Below are positions 7,438 to 17,441 of a stretch of DNA of 64,000 bases, piece after piece. The notes beneath the pieces were generated by a model, which worked only from the letters and a program-made list of their open reading frames with translations, made no database searches and was not told the DNA's origin. Source of the DNA: an uncultured Bacteroidales bacterium (GTDB taxonomy: Bacteria; Bacteroidota; Bacteroidia; Bacteroidales; CAIWKO01); NCBI GenBank assembly GCA_903913285.1, contig CAIWKO010000035.1, positions 41,132-105,131 of the forward strand. The letters run 5' to 3'. The translations under genes were made by a program, and so were the position numbers. Position 1 is the first letter of the stretch; every line of letters starts with the position of its first letter.

Positions 7438-10400
7438 ATGAAAAGATCAGCCCTTATCCTTTTAGTTGCATTCATCGGCACGTTTTTCGTTCAAAATGCC
7501 AAAGCACAAATTAGTGAAGGAGGAACACCTCCGAGTTTCGTGAATACATCAAACATTTCAAGCGACTTCGACATCAAAACGGTCGACCCCATTGATGTGG
7601 TTCAGGCCTTGCAGGAAGATAATAACCGTCCCGGTCCCGAATGGGCCGGACGTTCCATACCCGTTAGCTACGACATGAACAACTCGGGCACCTGGACCGA
7701 TCTGCCCGACGGCCGCAAGATCTGGCGTCTGCAAATAACCTCAACCGGTGCACAGGCACTTGGCTTGTGTTATAATAACTTCTACTTACCCGAAGGCGGA
7801 CAACTTTTCATTTACAATGCTTCCGAAAATCAGATACGCGGTGCCTACACCTTCAAAAACAATCCGGCCGACAAACTTTTTGCCACCGAATTGATACAAG
7901 GCGAATCTCTTACACTCGAATATGTTTCGCCTTCAACCGTGCTTAAAAAAACCGATCCCAACAAAGTAATTAACGCAACACAGAACGGGAATAAAATTTC
8001 GTCGGGCAACAATCAACTCAGCAATTTGCCGATCATAAGCATCTCCGAAGTAGTTTACGTTTATAAGACCATTCCCTTTCTGAAACAATACAATATGACC
8101 AAACAAACCGGATGGGGAGCTTCATTGGCTTGCGAGGTCAACATCAACTGTTCGGAAGGAACCAATTGGCAAATCCAAAAAAGAGGCGTTGCCGAAATTT
8201 GGTTAAAAATGGGGACCAGTTGGGGATGGTGCACAGGCGATCTGGTGAACACAACCAACAACAGCGGTATTCCATATTTCTTAACTGCCGACCATTGCCA
8301 CAGCGAAGGCGGCACCACTGCCTCTGCAGCCGACATGCTTCAATGGGGTTTCTATTTCAACTACGAAGGAACTGCCTGCGCCGATCCTGCTACCGAACCA
8401 ACTTATAACACCATAACCGGATGTACCTTAAAAGCATCGAGCCCCATCAACGGTGGTTCCGATTTTTGTTTGGTATTACTCAATTCAGCTCCAACCATAA
8501 GCTTTAAGCCTTATTATAATGGATGGAACCACAACAACACTGCACCCACAAGCGGCGTTGGCATCCATCATCCCGCCGGCGATATTAAAAAGATATCTAC
8601 CTACACTGCCACTTTGGGAACAGGAACCTGGAACGACGGAACAAATGTTGGAACTACGAATGCCCATTGGTCGGGCAACTGGGTAGCAACTACCAACGGC
8701 TACGGTCAGGTAGAAGGAGGCTCGTCGGGTTCACCTCTTTTCAATCAAAACAATTTACAGGTCGGAACCCTCACAGGGGGGTCAGCAGCAAGTTGCACCA
8801 CGGGTTCTTCTTTCGAATACGGTAAATTCTATTTCCACTGGGATCAGGACGGAACAGCCAGCACCGTGCGCCTGCGTCCATGGCTCGATCCTCTGGGCAC
8901 CAACCCTGCAACAATAAACGGATACGATCCTTTTGCCGGATATCCCGATTTCTACGGAACCCCAACTACTCTTTACGAAGGACAGTCGGCTAACTTTTTC
9001 GACCTGACCACCAATGCCACAACCTGGGCTTGGTCGTTCGAAGGCGGTTCGCCCTCCACTTCAACAATAAAAAACCCTACCAACATTGTGTATAATCAGC
9101 AGGGCACATACAGAGTTACCTTAACCACCAATACGGCTGTTGCCGGAACCCAATCCATTGAAAAGGTTGGATATATCACCGTTTTACCGGGAGTTCTGCC
9201 AACATCTATTTGGTGTGATGATTTTACCACTCCTGCTAACTGGACCTTATCCACATCGGGCGGATATACAGATAACTGGGCAATAACAACGGCTGCACCC
9301 ACCGGAACCTATAGCAGTACCATGGGACGTATCAGTTCAACATCAGGAGGCAACTATGCCTTGTTCGATTCAGATGCTTTAGGCGCTGCTAGCGATAATC
9401 AATGGGCGAACATTTCTTCCGCAACCGGGCAGAATTGCAGCACCTACGAATCGGTATTTTTAAGATTCCAGGAAAATTATATGAAATTTTACGACAGCAC
9501 ATTGGTGTATGTTAGTACCGATAATTTTGTAACCTCCAAACGTTATGTGCTTCATTCTGATTTTGCAAATAATGGTGCAACGACCAACCCATATGTCCAG
9601 AATATAGACATTTCAAGTGTTGCTGCCGGAAAAACAAATGTAAAAGTTAGGTTTACCTTCCGCAGCACTCAGAACATGAGCACCAATGCCGGCTGGGGAT
9701 ATGCATGGGAAATTGATGATGTTTGTTTGTTGGGTGTTGCTTATGGAAATACCCTGCCTACAGCAGATTTTACAGCAACTACCAGCAGGGATATAAGTCC
9801 GGGCGAGAGTGTAAGTTTTGCAGATCTTTCAACGCATGCAACATCGTGGTTATGGACATTTGAAGGTGGTACTCCTGCTACTTCAACCGTTCAAAACCCA
9901 ACAAACATTGTGTATACCTCGCAAGGCTACTATAAAGTTACCTTAGCGGCTTCCAATCAGAACGGAACAATCACTGCCGTAAAAACAGATTACATTCATG
10001 TGTATTCTGATTGCAGCTACGATGGTGCAAACATTCAGGACGATGATCAGCTTTCATACTCATTGGCACCTACCGGAAACTGGGGCTACGTTCCGGGACA
10101 TAACTATAACGGAGGCGTGACTTCCTATGCTTATGCCGACAGGTATACCATCGGTAACCTCACTGGGAAAGTAAAATCACTCGATGTCGGTGTGGCATTG
10201 GCATCAGTTGTGGGAGCTGCCACCAATGTTACCTTCACCATCTGGAGCGATAATGCCGGAACACCGGGAACTGTGCTGATGACAAAAGCTGTTGCAGTTA
10301 GTTCATTACAACCGGGCTATATCAATACCATCGAATTCTCACCGGTTTCGGTAAGTAATTCCTTCTTTGCAGGCTTTCAACTTACCAACGTGGCGGCATT

Positions 10401-13400
10401 AGACACTTTTGCATGTTATATTGCCAAAGCAGGCGTGAACAGAATAAATACTGCTTATTGTTATAACGGCTCGACATGGCAAACCTATCTGGCTAAATAT
10501 GGGGTTAATGCTTCCTTATATATTTTACCGGAGTTTTGTTTAGATAAACCAAATACCTATCCTCCCGATGTCGATTTTTATGCCAGTCAAACTGAAATAA
10601 CTCCCGGAACTTCCATAAACTTCTTCGATCAATCAACCGGGGGCCCGGTTCCAACATCATGGGCATGGTCGTTCAGTGGTGCTACACCAACGACTGCTAC
10701 AACGCAGAATCCAGCAACCGAAAATTATGCTGCTGCAGGTCTGTATGATGTTTCACTGACGGCTGCAAATTCAAATGGTTCAAATGCCAAGACCAAAGGC
10801 GGCTATATTTTGGTTTCTCCTGTGTCCAATATTGTTTATTGGAATTTTCCGAGCACTTCTGCAAATCTAACAGCAGACGGAGGTATCACAGCCAATCTGG
10901 CAAAAACATTAACTGTAACGACGAGTGTTTCCACGCCGGTTTATGCTACAACAGGTGCTGGTGGGGGTACCGATAAATGTGCAAGTTCTTTCGGCTGGAA
11001 CGATGCGATCACTACAAACGATTATTGGTCGGTTGAATTTACTACAGCAGGTTATACTAACATAAAACTATCATCAAAACAAAGCGGAACTACTACTGCA
11101 GCTCCAAAATATTTTTCAGTATATTATTCAATTGACGGCGGTAATAACTTCTCCTTCTTAACGGATGTCCCTGCCATGACAACAGCGAGTAACTGGACTC
11201 AGGGTGTTCTGAACAATTTTCCTTTACCTTCCGAATGCGACAATCAGGCAAGTGTAATGATCTTATGGTTAAAAACAGCAACTACATCTATGGCTGGGGG
11301 AACAATTACTTCAGCGGCTCTGACTTTAATTGATGATATTTATGTAAGTGGTCAGGTTTGCCCATACTCACCTGCTGCCGCTGGAACAATTACCGGAACT
11401 TCAACGATCTGTCAGGGTCAGACGAATGTGGTGTATACGATTCCGGCAATTACCGGTGCTACTGTCTACAATTGGACTGTTCCAACAGGTGCCACAATTG
11501 TGTCAGGACAATATACCAATACGATCACGGTTAACTATGCTCAGAATCAGGTAGCCGGTAACATTAACGTTTATGGTGAAAATATTTGCGGTACAGGAAC
11601 TGTTTCCGCCAGTTTCCCGATCACGGTTAATCCCGTTCCGGTATCTCCCGGAACTATTACAGGAATACAGGCTGTAACAGGTGGTCAAAATGGTGTATCA
11701 TATTCTGTTGGTGCTGTAACAGGTGCTACCAGTTATACATGGACCATGCCTGGATTTGCAACTATTGCGAGTGGTGGAACAACAAATAGTATTACTGCTA
11801 ATTTTGCCTGCCCGGGTGATAACGGAAATATGACAGTTCATGCCAACAATGCTTGTGGCTCCGGTCCGGAATCGTATGCAAAAACTATAAACATAACTTG
11901 TGCGCCTGTTGCCGATTTTTATGCAAGTACACAGCAGATCTGTGCCGGAAGCACTGTTACATTTACAGATATTAGTACAAATTCACCTACAGGATGGAGT
12001 TGGACTTTTACCGGTGGAGCTCCTGCAACAAGCACACTCGAACATCCTACAGTAACATACAATACTGCCGGAACCTATGCAGTTACTTTGATTGCTACCA
12101 ATGCCACAGGAAATAATACAATTACTAAAACAGCGTATATCTCTGTAACTTCAGGAGCTGCATCAGTGAGCATTGCTGCTTCGTCCAATCCTGTTTGTTC
12201 AGGATCCGGAGAAACATTTACTGCAACTCCAACAAATGGCGGAACTCCTTCCTATCAATGGAAAGTAGGTGGGGTAAATGTCGGAACCAACAGTCCTTAT
12301 TACTATAATTCTTCTCTGCCAACAGGCAGTGTGGTTACCTGTGTTATGACATCTACACTTTCGTGTGCGACAGGAAGTCCGGCTACTTCAAATACCTTGA
12401 CCATGACTGTTAATCCGGTGCTGGTTCCGTTAGTATCGATTGCTGTTACAACAGGAAGTAATCCATCTTGTGCTGGTTCATCAGTAACATTTACTGCAAC
12501 ACCTACCAATGGGGGAACAACTCCTTCATACCAGTGGACGGTTGATGGAGTGAATGCCGGAACCAATTCAACGACATTTACACCATCATCCCTGACAACA
12601 GGTCAGGTGGTTAGATGTATACTTACTTCAAATGCAACTTGTGTGAATCCTGCAACCTCGACAAGTTTGGGAACAACAATAACGGTTAACCCTGTTCCTG
12701 TTGTCACACCTGCAGCTTCACTTTCAACGATATGTGGTGGATCTGCATCCTCATTAAGTGCAAGCAGTACAGTAACGGGAACAACCTATGCATGGATGCC
12801 TGGTAGTTTGAGCGGTACACCAGTTTCTGTTACACCATCATCTACAACTACATATACCTTAACAGGTACTGCTTCGGGATGTACAGGATCTTCAACAGTA
12901 ACAATAAGCGTTAATCCAAAACCTGTTGTTACTCCTGCAGCCTCTTATACAACAATATGTAACGGAACTGCATCTTCATTAAGTGCAAGTAGTACGGTAG
13001 GCGGAACAACCTATGGATGGACACCGGGTAGTTTGAGTGGAACACCAGTTTCTGTTACTCCATCAACGACTACTACTTATACACTAACAGGAACAGCTTC
13101 GGGTTGTACAGGAACTGCAACTATTGCGGTAACCGTAAACCCAAATCCTGTTGTTACTCCTGCAGCTACATTGTCAACAATATGTAATGGTACAGCATCT
13201 TCATTAAGTGCGAGCAGTACTGTTGCCGGAACAAACTATACCTGGATGCCGGGTAGTTTGAGTGGTACACCTGTTTCTGTAACTCCGGCGTCGACCACAA
13301 CCTATACATTAACTGGTACAGCCTCCGGATGTACCGGAACTTCAACTATAGCAATAACCGTTAATCCAAAACCAGTTGTTACGCCTTCAGCTACATTATC

Positions 13401-15609
13401 AACAATATGTAATGGCACTTCATCTTCATTAAGTGCAAGCAGTACAGTAGGCGGAACAAATTATACATGGATGCCGGGTAGTTTGAGTGGAACACCAGTT
13501 TCGGTTACTCCATCATCTACAACAACATATACTTTATCAGGAACAGCTTCGGGTTGTACCGGAACTTCAACTATAGCAATAACCGTTAATCCAAAACCTG
13601 TTGTTACACCTTCAGCTACATTATCAACAATATGTAACGGGTCTTCATCTTCACTAAGTGCAAGCAGTACAGTAGGCGGAACAACCTATGGATGGATGCC
13701 GGGTAGTTTGGGCGGGACACCAGTTTCTGTTACTCCATCATCCACTACTACATATACCTTAACAGGTACTGCTTCCGGATGTACAGGAACGGCAACTATT
13801 GCTGTCACCGTAAATCCAATTCCAACAGTAAATAACCCCGGAAACATTACTGTTTGCAATAATGGAACGGTTTCTTCAACAAGTTTTGTTAGCACACCAG
13901 TTGGTGGAACATTTGCCTGGTCGAACTCCAATACAGCAATAGGATTGGCTGCAAGCGGTTCAGGAAATATTTCGGGATTTACAGCAACAAACACCGGAGT
14001 GGTTCCTATTACGGCGACTATAACGGTTACTCCAACTTTGAGTAATTGTTCCGGGACGCCCATAACTTATACCATAACGGTAAATCCGACGGATAACTCT
14101 TCATTTAACTATTCGCCTTCAACGTTGTGCCAAACAGGAAGTGATATATTAGCAACAATTCCAGGTGGTGCAACAGGAACGTTTACTTCCAGTCCGTCAG
14201 GCTTAATATTTTTGAACACTTCTACCGGACAAATAGATGTAAGTGCCAGCGCAATTAACGCCTATACTATTACATTTACAACAAATGGCACATGTCCGGG
14301 TAGCAGTATAAGCAGCATAACAATTACAACTTCGCCTTTAGCCACATTTAATTATACCGGGCCCTATTGTTCTGCAGGAATTGATCCAATGCCTACATAT
14401 AATACAGGTTCAAGTGCCGGAACATTTAGTGCCAGTCCAACAGGTTTGGCTTTTATTAGTACGACTACAGGGCAGGTAGATGTATCTGTAAGTACTCCCG
14501 GTTCTTATACTGTTACAAATAGTATAGCTGCTTCAGGTGGTTGTTCAGCAGTCTCTGCAACAAGTTCAATAACAATTAATGCAACACCGGACGTAACAGT
14601 TCCAACCAATATTGCAGTATGTGGGGGAAGTTCTATATCTGGAACTGCATTTACCAGCTCAGTTACAGGAACTAACTACTCATGGTCCAACTCAAACACT
14701 TCAATTGGTTTAGCTGCAAGTGGTACAGGAAATATTCCGGGATTTACAGCTGTGAATACAGCAACAAGCCCGATCACAGCAACGATTACAGTAACACCAA
14801 GCACTACAAGTTGTACAGGAACACCATCAACGTATACTATAACTGTAACTCCGCTCGTTACCCCAACAGTTTCAATTGTGCTGACATCGGGTACCAATCC
14901 TATGTGTTCTGGTTCTTCAGCAACTTTCACTGCAACGCCCGGCAATGAAGGAACCACACCTGCTTACCAATGGCAGGTTAACACTGTGAATGCAGGTTCA
15001 GACTCTCCGATATTTACTACTTCAACTTTAAGTACCGGACAGATTGTTACATGTATATTAACTTCAAACGCACTTTGTGTAAGTTCTACAACAGCAACCA
15101 GCACAGGAATAGGTATGACTGTCGATCCGCCAATTACGGTATCTGCCAACGCTACACCTACTTTGATCTGTGCAGGCTCATCGTCAACGATAGCTGCGAG
15201 CGGTGCTTTATCCTATGCCTGGGAACCGGGTACATTGAGCGGCATTTCTCAAGTTGTTTCTCCGTCAAGTACTTCTGTTTATACTGTTACCGGTACTTCA
15301 TTAACGTGTACGGATACTGCCACGGTTACAGTTTCAGTTGACCCTTGTACAGGAATAGCTTCAGAAAATGATCTGAACAACTTTACCATCGGACCAATTC
15401 CGGTAGATAACGAATTGATAATCGATTGTAAAAAACCTGTTGATATCGAGGTTTCTGTTTATTCAATTGAAGGGAAGCTGTTATCTCAAAGTGTCTTCTC
15501 AGGAGGTCAGACCTACAGTGTGCCTATGTTAGACCTGGCTACAGGTGTCTATATGATTCGCATCATTTCTGAGAATAACTCAAAGATCTTTAAGATCATT
15601 AAACAATAA
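7438..15609 (+). CDS. Giant secreted trypsin-like serine protease with PKD/Ig-like repeats and T9SS type A domain
   Basis: This 2723-residue protein has a signal peptide (residues 1-24). The protease domain, about 200-490, carries the triad of the lysyl-endopeptidase-like S1 group: His286 in LTADHC, Asp342 in GGSDFCL and Ser430 in GGSSGSP. PKD domains follow (for example DLTTNATTWAWSFEGG and DISTNSPTGWSWTFTGG), interspersed with beta-sandwich modules. Next comes a long Ig-like stretch with five 75-residue repeats of near-identical sequence, then more Ig-like modules. The last 80 residues are a type A sorting domain (FTIGPIPVDNELIID...ATGVYMIRI). It should be a surface-anchored or released protease, with the repeats acting as a stalk or binding arm. 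Substrate specificity cannot be read with confidence. Confidence 0.9.
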   Translation: MKRSALILLVAFIGTFFVQNAKAQISEGGTPPSFVNTSNISSDFDIKTVDPIDVVQALQEDNNRPGPEWAGRSIPVSYDMNNSGTWTDLPDGRKIWRLQITSTGAQALGLCYNNFYLPEGGQLFIYNASENQIRGAYTFKNNPADKLFATELIQGESLTLEYVSPSTVLKKTDPNKVINATQNGNKISSGNNQLSNLPIISISEVVYVYKTIPFLKQYNMTKQTGWGASLACEVNINCSEGTNWQIQKRGVAEIWLKMGTSWGWCTGDLVNTTNNSGIPYFLTADHCHSEGGTTASAADMLQWGFYFNYEGTACADPATEPTYNTITGCTLKASSPINGGSDFCLVLLNSAPTISFKPYYNGWNHNNTAPTSGVGIHHPAGDIKKISTYTATLGTGTWNDGTNVGTTNAHWSGNWVATTNGYGQVEGGSSGSPLFNQNNLQVGTLTGGSAASCTTGSSFEYGKFYFHWDQDGTASTVRLRPWLDPLGTNPATINGYDPFAGYPDFYGTPTTLYEGQSANFFDLTTNATTWAWSFEGGSPSTSTIKNPTNIVYNQQGTYRVTLTTNTAVAGTQSIEKVGYITVLPGVLPTSIWCDDFTTPANWTLSTSGGYTDNWAITTAAPTGTYSSTMGRISSTSGGNYALFDSDALGAASDNQWANISSATGQNCSTYESVFLRFQENYMKFYDSTLVYVSTDNFVTSKRYVLHSDFANNGATTNPYVQNIDISSVAAGKTNVKVRFTFRSTQNMSTNAGWGYAWEIDDVCLLGVAYGNTLPTADFTATTSRDISPGESVSFADLSTHATSWLWTFEGGTPATSTVQNPTNIVYTSQGYYKVTLAASNQNGTITAVKTDYIHVYSDCSYDGANIQDDDQLSYSLAPTGNWGYVPGHNYNGGVTSYAYADRYTIGNLTGKVKSLDVGVALASVVGAATNVTFTIWSDNAGTPGTVLMTKAVAVSSLQPGYINTIEFSPVSVSNSFFAGFQLTNVAALDTFACYIAKAGVNRINTAYCYNGSTWQTYLAKYGVNASLYILPEFCLDKPNTYPPDVDFYASQTEITPGTSINFFDQSTGGPVPTSWAWSFSGATPTTATTQNPATENYAAAGLYDVSLTAANSNGSNAKTKGGYILVSPVSNIVYWNFPSTSANLTADGGITANLAKTLTVTTSVSTPVYATTGAGGGTDKCASSFGWNDAITTNDYWSVEFTTAGYTNIKLSSKQSGTTTAAPKYFSVYYSIDGGNNFSFLTDVPAMTTASNWTQGVLNNFPLPSECDNQASVMILWLKTATTSMAGGTITSAALTLIDDIYVSGQVCPYSPAAAGTITGTSTICQGQTNVVYTIPAITGATVYNWTVPTGATIVSGQYTNTITVNYAQNQVAGNINVYGENICGTGTVSASFPITVNPVPVSPGTITGIQAVTGGQNGVSYSVGAVTGATSYTWTMPGFATIASGGTTNSITANFACPGDNGNMTVHANNACGSGPESYAKTINITCAPVADFYASTQQICAGSTVTFTDISTNSPTGWSWTFTGGAPATSTLEHPTVTYNTAGTYAVTLIATNATGNNTITKTAYISVTSGAASVSIAASSNPVCSGSGETFTATPTNGGTPSYQWKVGGVNVGTNSPYYYNSSLPTGSVVTCVMTSTLSCATGSPATSNTLTMTVNPVLVPLVSIAVTTGSNPSCAGSSVTFTATPTNGGTTPSYQWTVDGVNAGTNSTTFTPSSLTTGQVVRCILTSNATCVNPATSTSLGTTITVNPVPVVTPAASLSTICGGSASSLSASSTVTGTTYAWMPGSLSGTPVSVTPSSTTTYTLTGTASGCTGSSTVTISVNPKPVVTPAASYTTICNGTASSLSASSTVGGTTYGWTPGSLSGTPVSVTPSTTTTYTLTGTASGCTGTATIAVTVNPNPVVTPAATLSTICNGTASSLSASSTVAGTNYTWMPGSLSGTPVSVTPASTTTYTLTGTASGCTGTSTIAITVNPKPVVTPSATLSTICNGTSSSLSASSTVGGTNYTWMPGSLSGTPVSVTPSSTTTYTLSGTASGCTGTSTIAITVNPKPVVTPSATLSTICNGSSSSLSASSTVGGTTYGWMPGSLGGTPVSVTPSSTTTYTLTGTASGCTGTATIAVTVNPIPTVNNPGNITVCNNGTVSSTSFVSTPVGGTFAWSNSNTAIGLAASGSGNISGFTATNTGVVPITATITVTPTLSNCSGTPITYTITVNPTDNSSFNYSPSTLCQTGSDILATIPGGATGTFTSSPSGLIFLNTSTGQIDVSASAINAYTITFTTNGTCPGSSISSITITTSPLATFNYTGPYCSAGIDPMPTYNTGSSAGTFSASPTGLAFISTTTGQVDVSVSTPGSYTVTNSIAASGGCSAVSATSSITINATPDVTVPTNIAVCGGSSISGTAFTSSVTGTNYSWSNSNTSIGLAASGTGNIPGFTAVNTATSPITATITVTPSTTSCTGTPSTYTITVTPLVTPTVSIVLTSGTNPMCSGSSATFTATPGNEGTTPAYQWQVNTVNAGSDSPIFTTSTLSTGQIVTCILTSNALCVSSTTATSTGIGMTVDPPITVSANATPTLICAGSSSTIAASGALSYAWEPGTLSGISQVVSPSSTSVYTVTGTSLTCTDTATVTVSVDPCTGIASENDLNNFTIGPIPVDNELIIDCKKPVDIEVSVYSIEGKLLSQSVFSGGQTYSVPMLDLATGVYMIRIISENNSKIFKIIKQ
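12697..13821 (+). repeat. Five tandem 225-bp repeats inside the giant protease gene
   Basis: Units begin at 12697, 12922, 13147, 13372 and 13597, each opening with CC(T/A)GTTGTTAC and encoding about 75 residues (core SSLSASSTVGGTTYGWMPGS and SGTPVSVTPS). Copies differ mainly by scattered and often synonymous changes, so recombination among them is likely and copy number may vary between strains. Confidence 0.9.
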
Positions 15610-15625
15610 GTACAGAATGCACAAT

Positions 15626-15658
15626 AAAAAAGGCGCTGTATTTTACAACGCCTTTTTT
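15626..15658. terminator. Bidirectional rho-independent terminator
   Basis: The sequence AAAAAAGGCG(C)TGTA pairs with TACA(A)CGCCTTTTTT around a short T-rich loop. It lies between the convergent protease gene and the ammonia-lyase gene and has A/T runs suitable for both directions. Confidence 0.8.
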
Positions 15659-15698
15659 ATTTCTATAAAAGAAAGAGTTTCGAAACAATTTCAGAATA

Positions 15699-17240
15699 CT
15701 ATTCTAAGCTTCCGATTGCTTTTTCAACTTCTTTCAGAATTTCGCACGATTGAACTAATTCTTTCATTTTATTATGATCGGGATATAACGGACGATCAAT
15801 ATCAAGATAATGAACATGCTTGCGTATGGTATCTTTAGCAACTTTTGTACCGTCGCCGAGTTTGTATTTTTCTTCATCAAACTTTTCGCGGAGGTCGAGA
15901 GCCTGAGCAGCTGCCATGAATTCAATACCTAAGATGCCGTAAGCATTTTCCATGATCTGGAGGTTTTTCAACACACCGTTCATTCCCATCGAAACAAAAT
16001 CTTCCTGATCGGCAGCAGCCGGAATAGATTGTACGCAAGAAGGCATCGACAAAATACGCTGTTCAACGATTTGCATATCTGCCGTATATTGGCTGAGCAT
16101 CAGTCCTGAAAACATTCCGGCACCTTTGGTCAGAAATGGTGGTAAGCCAACGCTTAATGCGGGATTATTCAAGCGGTTCATTCTGCGTTCTGAAAGAACA
16201 CAAACCATGGTAACAACCGCGCCAACCATATCCATAGGAACCGAAACAGGTGTTCCCTGGAAGTTAGCACCCGAAAGCTGCAGATTATCTTCAGCAAAGA
16301 AAATAGGATTATCAGCAACTCCGTTCAATTCAATTTCTACCTGTGAACGAGCCCATGCAATTTGATCGTGAGCCGAACCGATAACCTGAGGTGTGGAACG
16401 CATTGAATAAGCATCCTGCACTTTAACTTTTATTTTATTTGTGGCAAGGTCGCCGTTCTGAGTAACTTTACGAATTGCTGCAGCACTTCTGATTCCACCT
16501 TTAAAACCTCTTACTTCTAGCAAACGATTGTTGTATGGTTTCAGGTTTGCTTTCAGTGCTTCTAACGACATGGAACAAGCAATTTCTGCCTGTTTCAGGA
16601 AGTTGTTCACATCGTGAAGGATCAAACACGAAATACCGGTGATGCAGTTCGAACCATTAATCGCAGCCAGACCATCACGTGCCATTAATCCCGGTGTAGG
16701 AATTCCGGCCTGTTGCATAGCTTCTTTACCGGTGAGCAATTCACCTTTAAAATAAGCATGTCCTTCGCCCATCAGCAATAATGCTATCTGCGACATAGGT
16801 GCCAAATCGCCGCATGCACCTACAGAACCTTTTTTGCATACCATCGGTGTAACACCTTTGTTGAGCATGTCAACATAAGTAAGTGTTATTTCCGGACGGC
16901 AACCTGAATTACCATGAGCATGAACGTTGATACGGCTGAGCATAGCAGCACGAACATGTTCTATCGGCATAGGTTCTCCAATGCCGGCAGCATGATTATA
17001 AATTAAATATTTCTGAAAATCCTGAACCTGATCATCGTTCAGAACGATTTCCGAAAACTCACCGATACCGGTGTTGATGCCGTACATGATCTCATGGTTT
17101 TCGAGTTTTTTCTCGAGCATGGCACGGCATTTTTTTATACGTTCAACTGCATCTGGATGCAATTCTATTTTTTCGTTGTAACGTGCTACGTTAACAACAT
17201 CTTCTATGGTTAAATTTCCTCCATTGACTATGAGTGTCAT
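15699..17240 (-). CDS. hutH: MIO-type histidine/aromatic amino acid ammonia-lyase with Ala-Cys-Gly at the cofactor site
   Basis: The 513-residue length fits histidine ammonia-lyase, which converts L-histidine to urocanate plus ammonia. Family motifs are YGINTGIGEFSE, NHAAGIGEPM, GSVGACGDLAPMSQ, CGGNF-equivalent SGANFQGTPVS, QEDFVSMG and ILGIEFMAAAQALDLR. The Glu in GIEFM matches the Glu typical of histidine rather than phenylalanine enzymes. Position 143, normally Ser of the Ala-Ser-Gly that cyclises into the MIO electrophile, is Cys here (codon at 16812-16814). No hutU, hutI or hutG lies nearby, so a role outside classical histidine degradation is possible. The substrate assignment is tentative. 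Confidence 0.8.
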   Translation of the reverse strand: MTLIVNGGNLTIEDVVNVARYNEKIELHPDAVERIKKCRAMLEKKLENHEIMYGINTGIGEFSEIVLNDDQVQDFQKYLIYNHAAGIGEPMPIEHVRAAMLSRINVHAHGNSGCRPEITLTYVDMLNKGVTPMVCKKGSVGACGDLAPMSQIALLLMGEGHAYFKGELLTGKEAMQQAGIPTPGLMARDGLAAINGSNCITGISCLILHDVNNFLKQAEIACSMSLEALKANLKPYNNRLLEVRGFKGGIRSAAAIRKVTQNGDLATNKIKVKVQDAYSMRSTPQVIGSAHDQIAWARSQVEIELNGVADNPIFFAEDNLQLSGANFQGTPVSVPMDMVGAVVTMVCVLSERRMNRLNNPALSVGLPPFLTKGAGMFSGLMLSQYTADMQIVEQRILSMPSCVQSIPAAADQEDFVSMGMNGVLKNLQIMENAYGILGIEFMAAAQALDLREKFDEEKYKLGDGTKVAKDTIRKHVHYLDIDRPLYPDHNKMKELVQSCEILKEVEKAIGSLE

Positions 17241-17441
17241 AATATTTATAATTTAAAATTTGTGATTAATAAAATGAAATATTGAAAAATGTAAATTGAA
17301 AATGAAACGGATTTCAGCAGAGTCCGCTGCGGTTGATCTTTATCTTGAATTTCAGAAACCAGTTAATCATTTTTTATTGAAATTTTTATCAAAATTACGA
17401 ATTTGTATTCAATCTGTTGTTATTTACCCTGATAAACTTTT

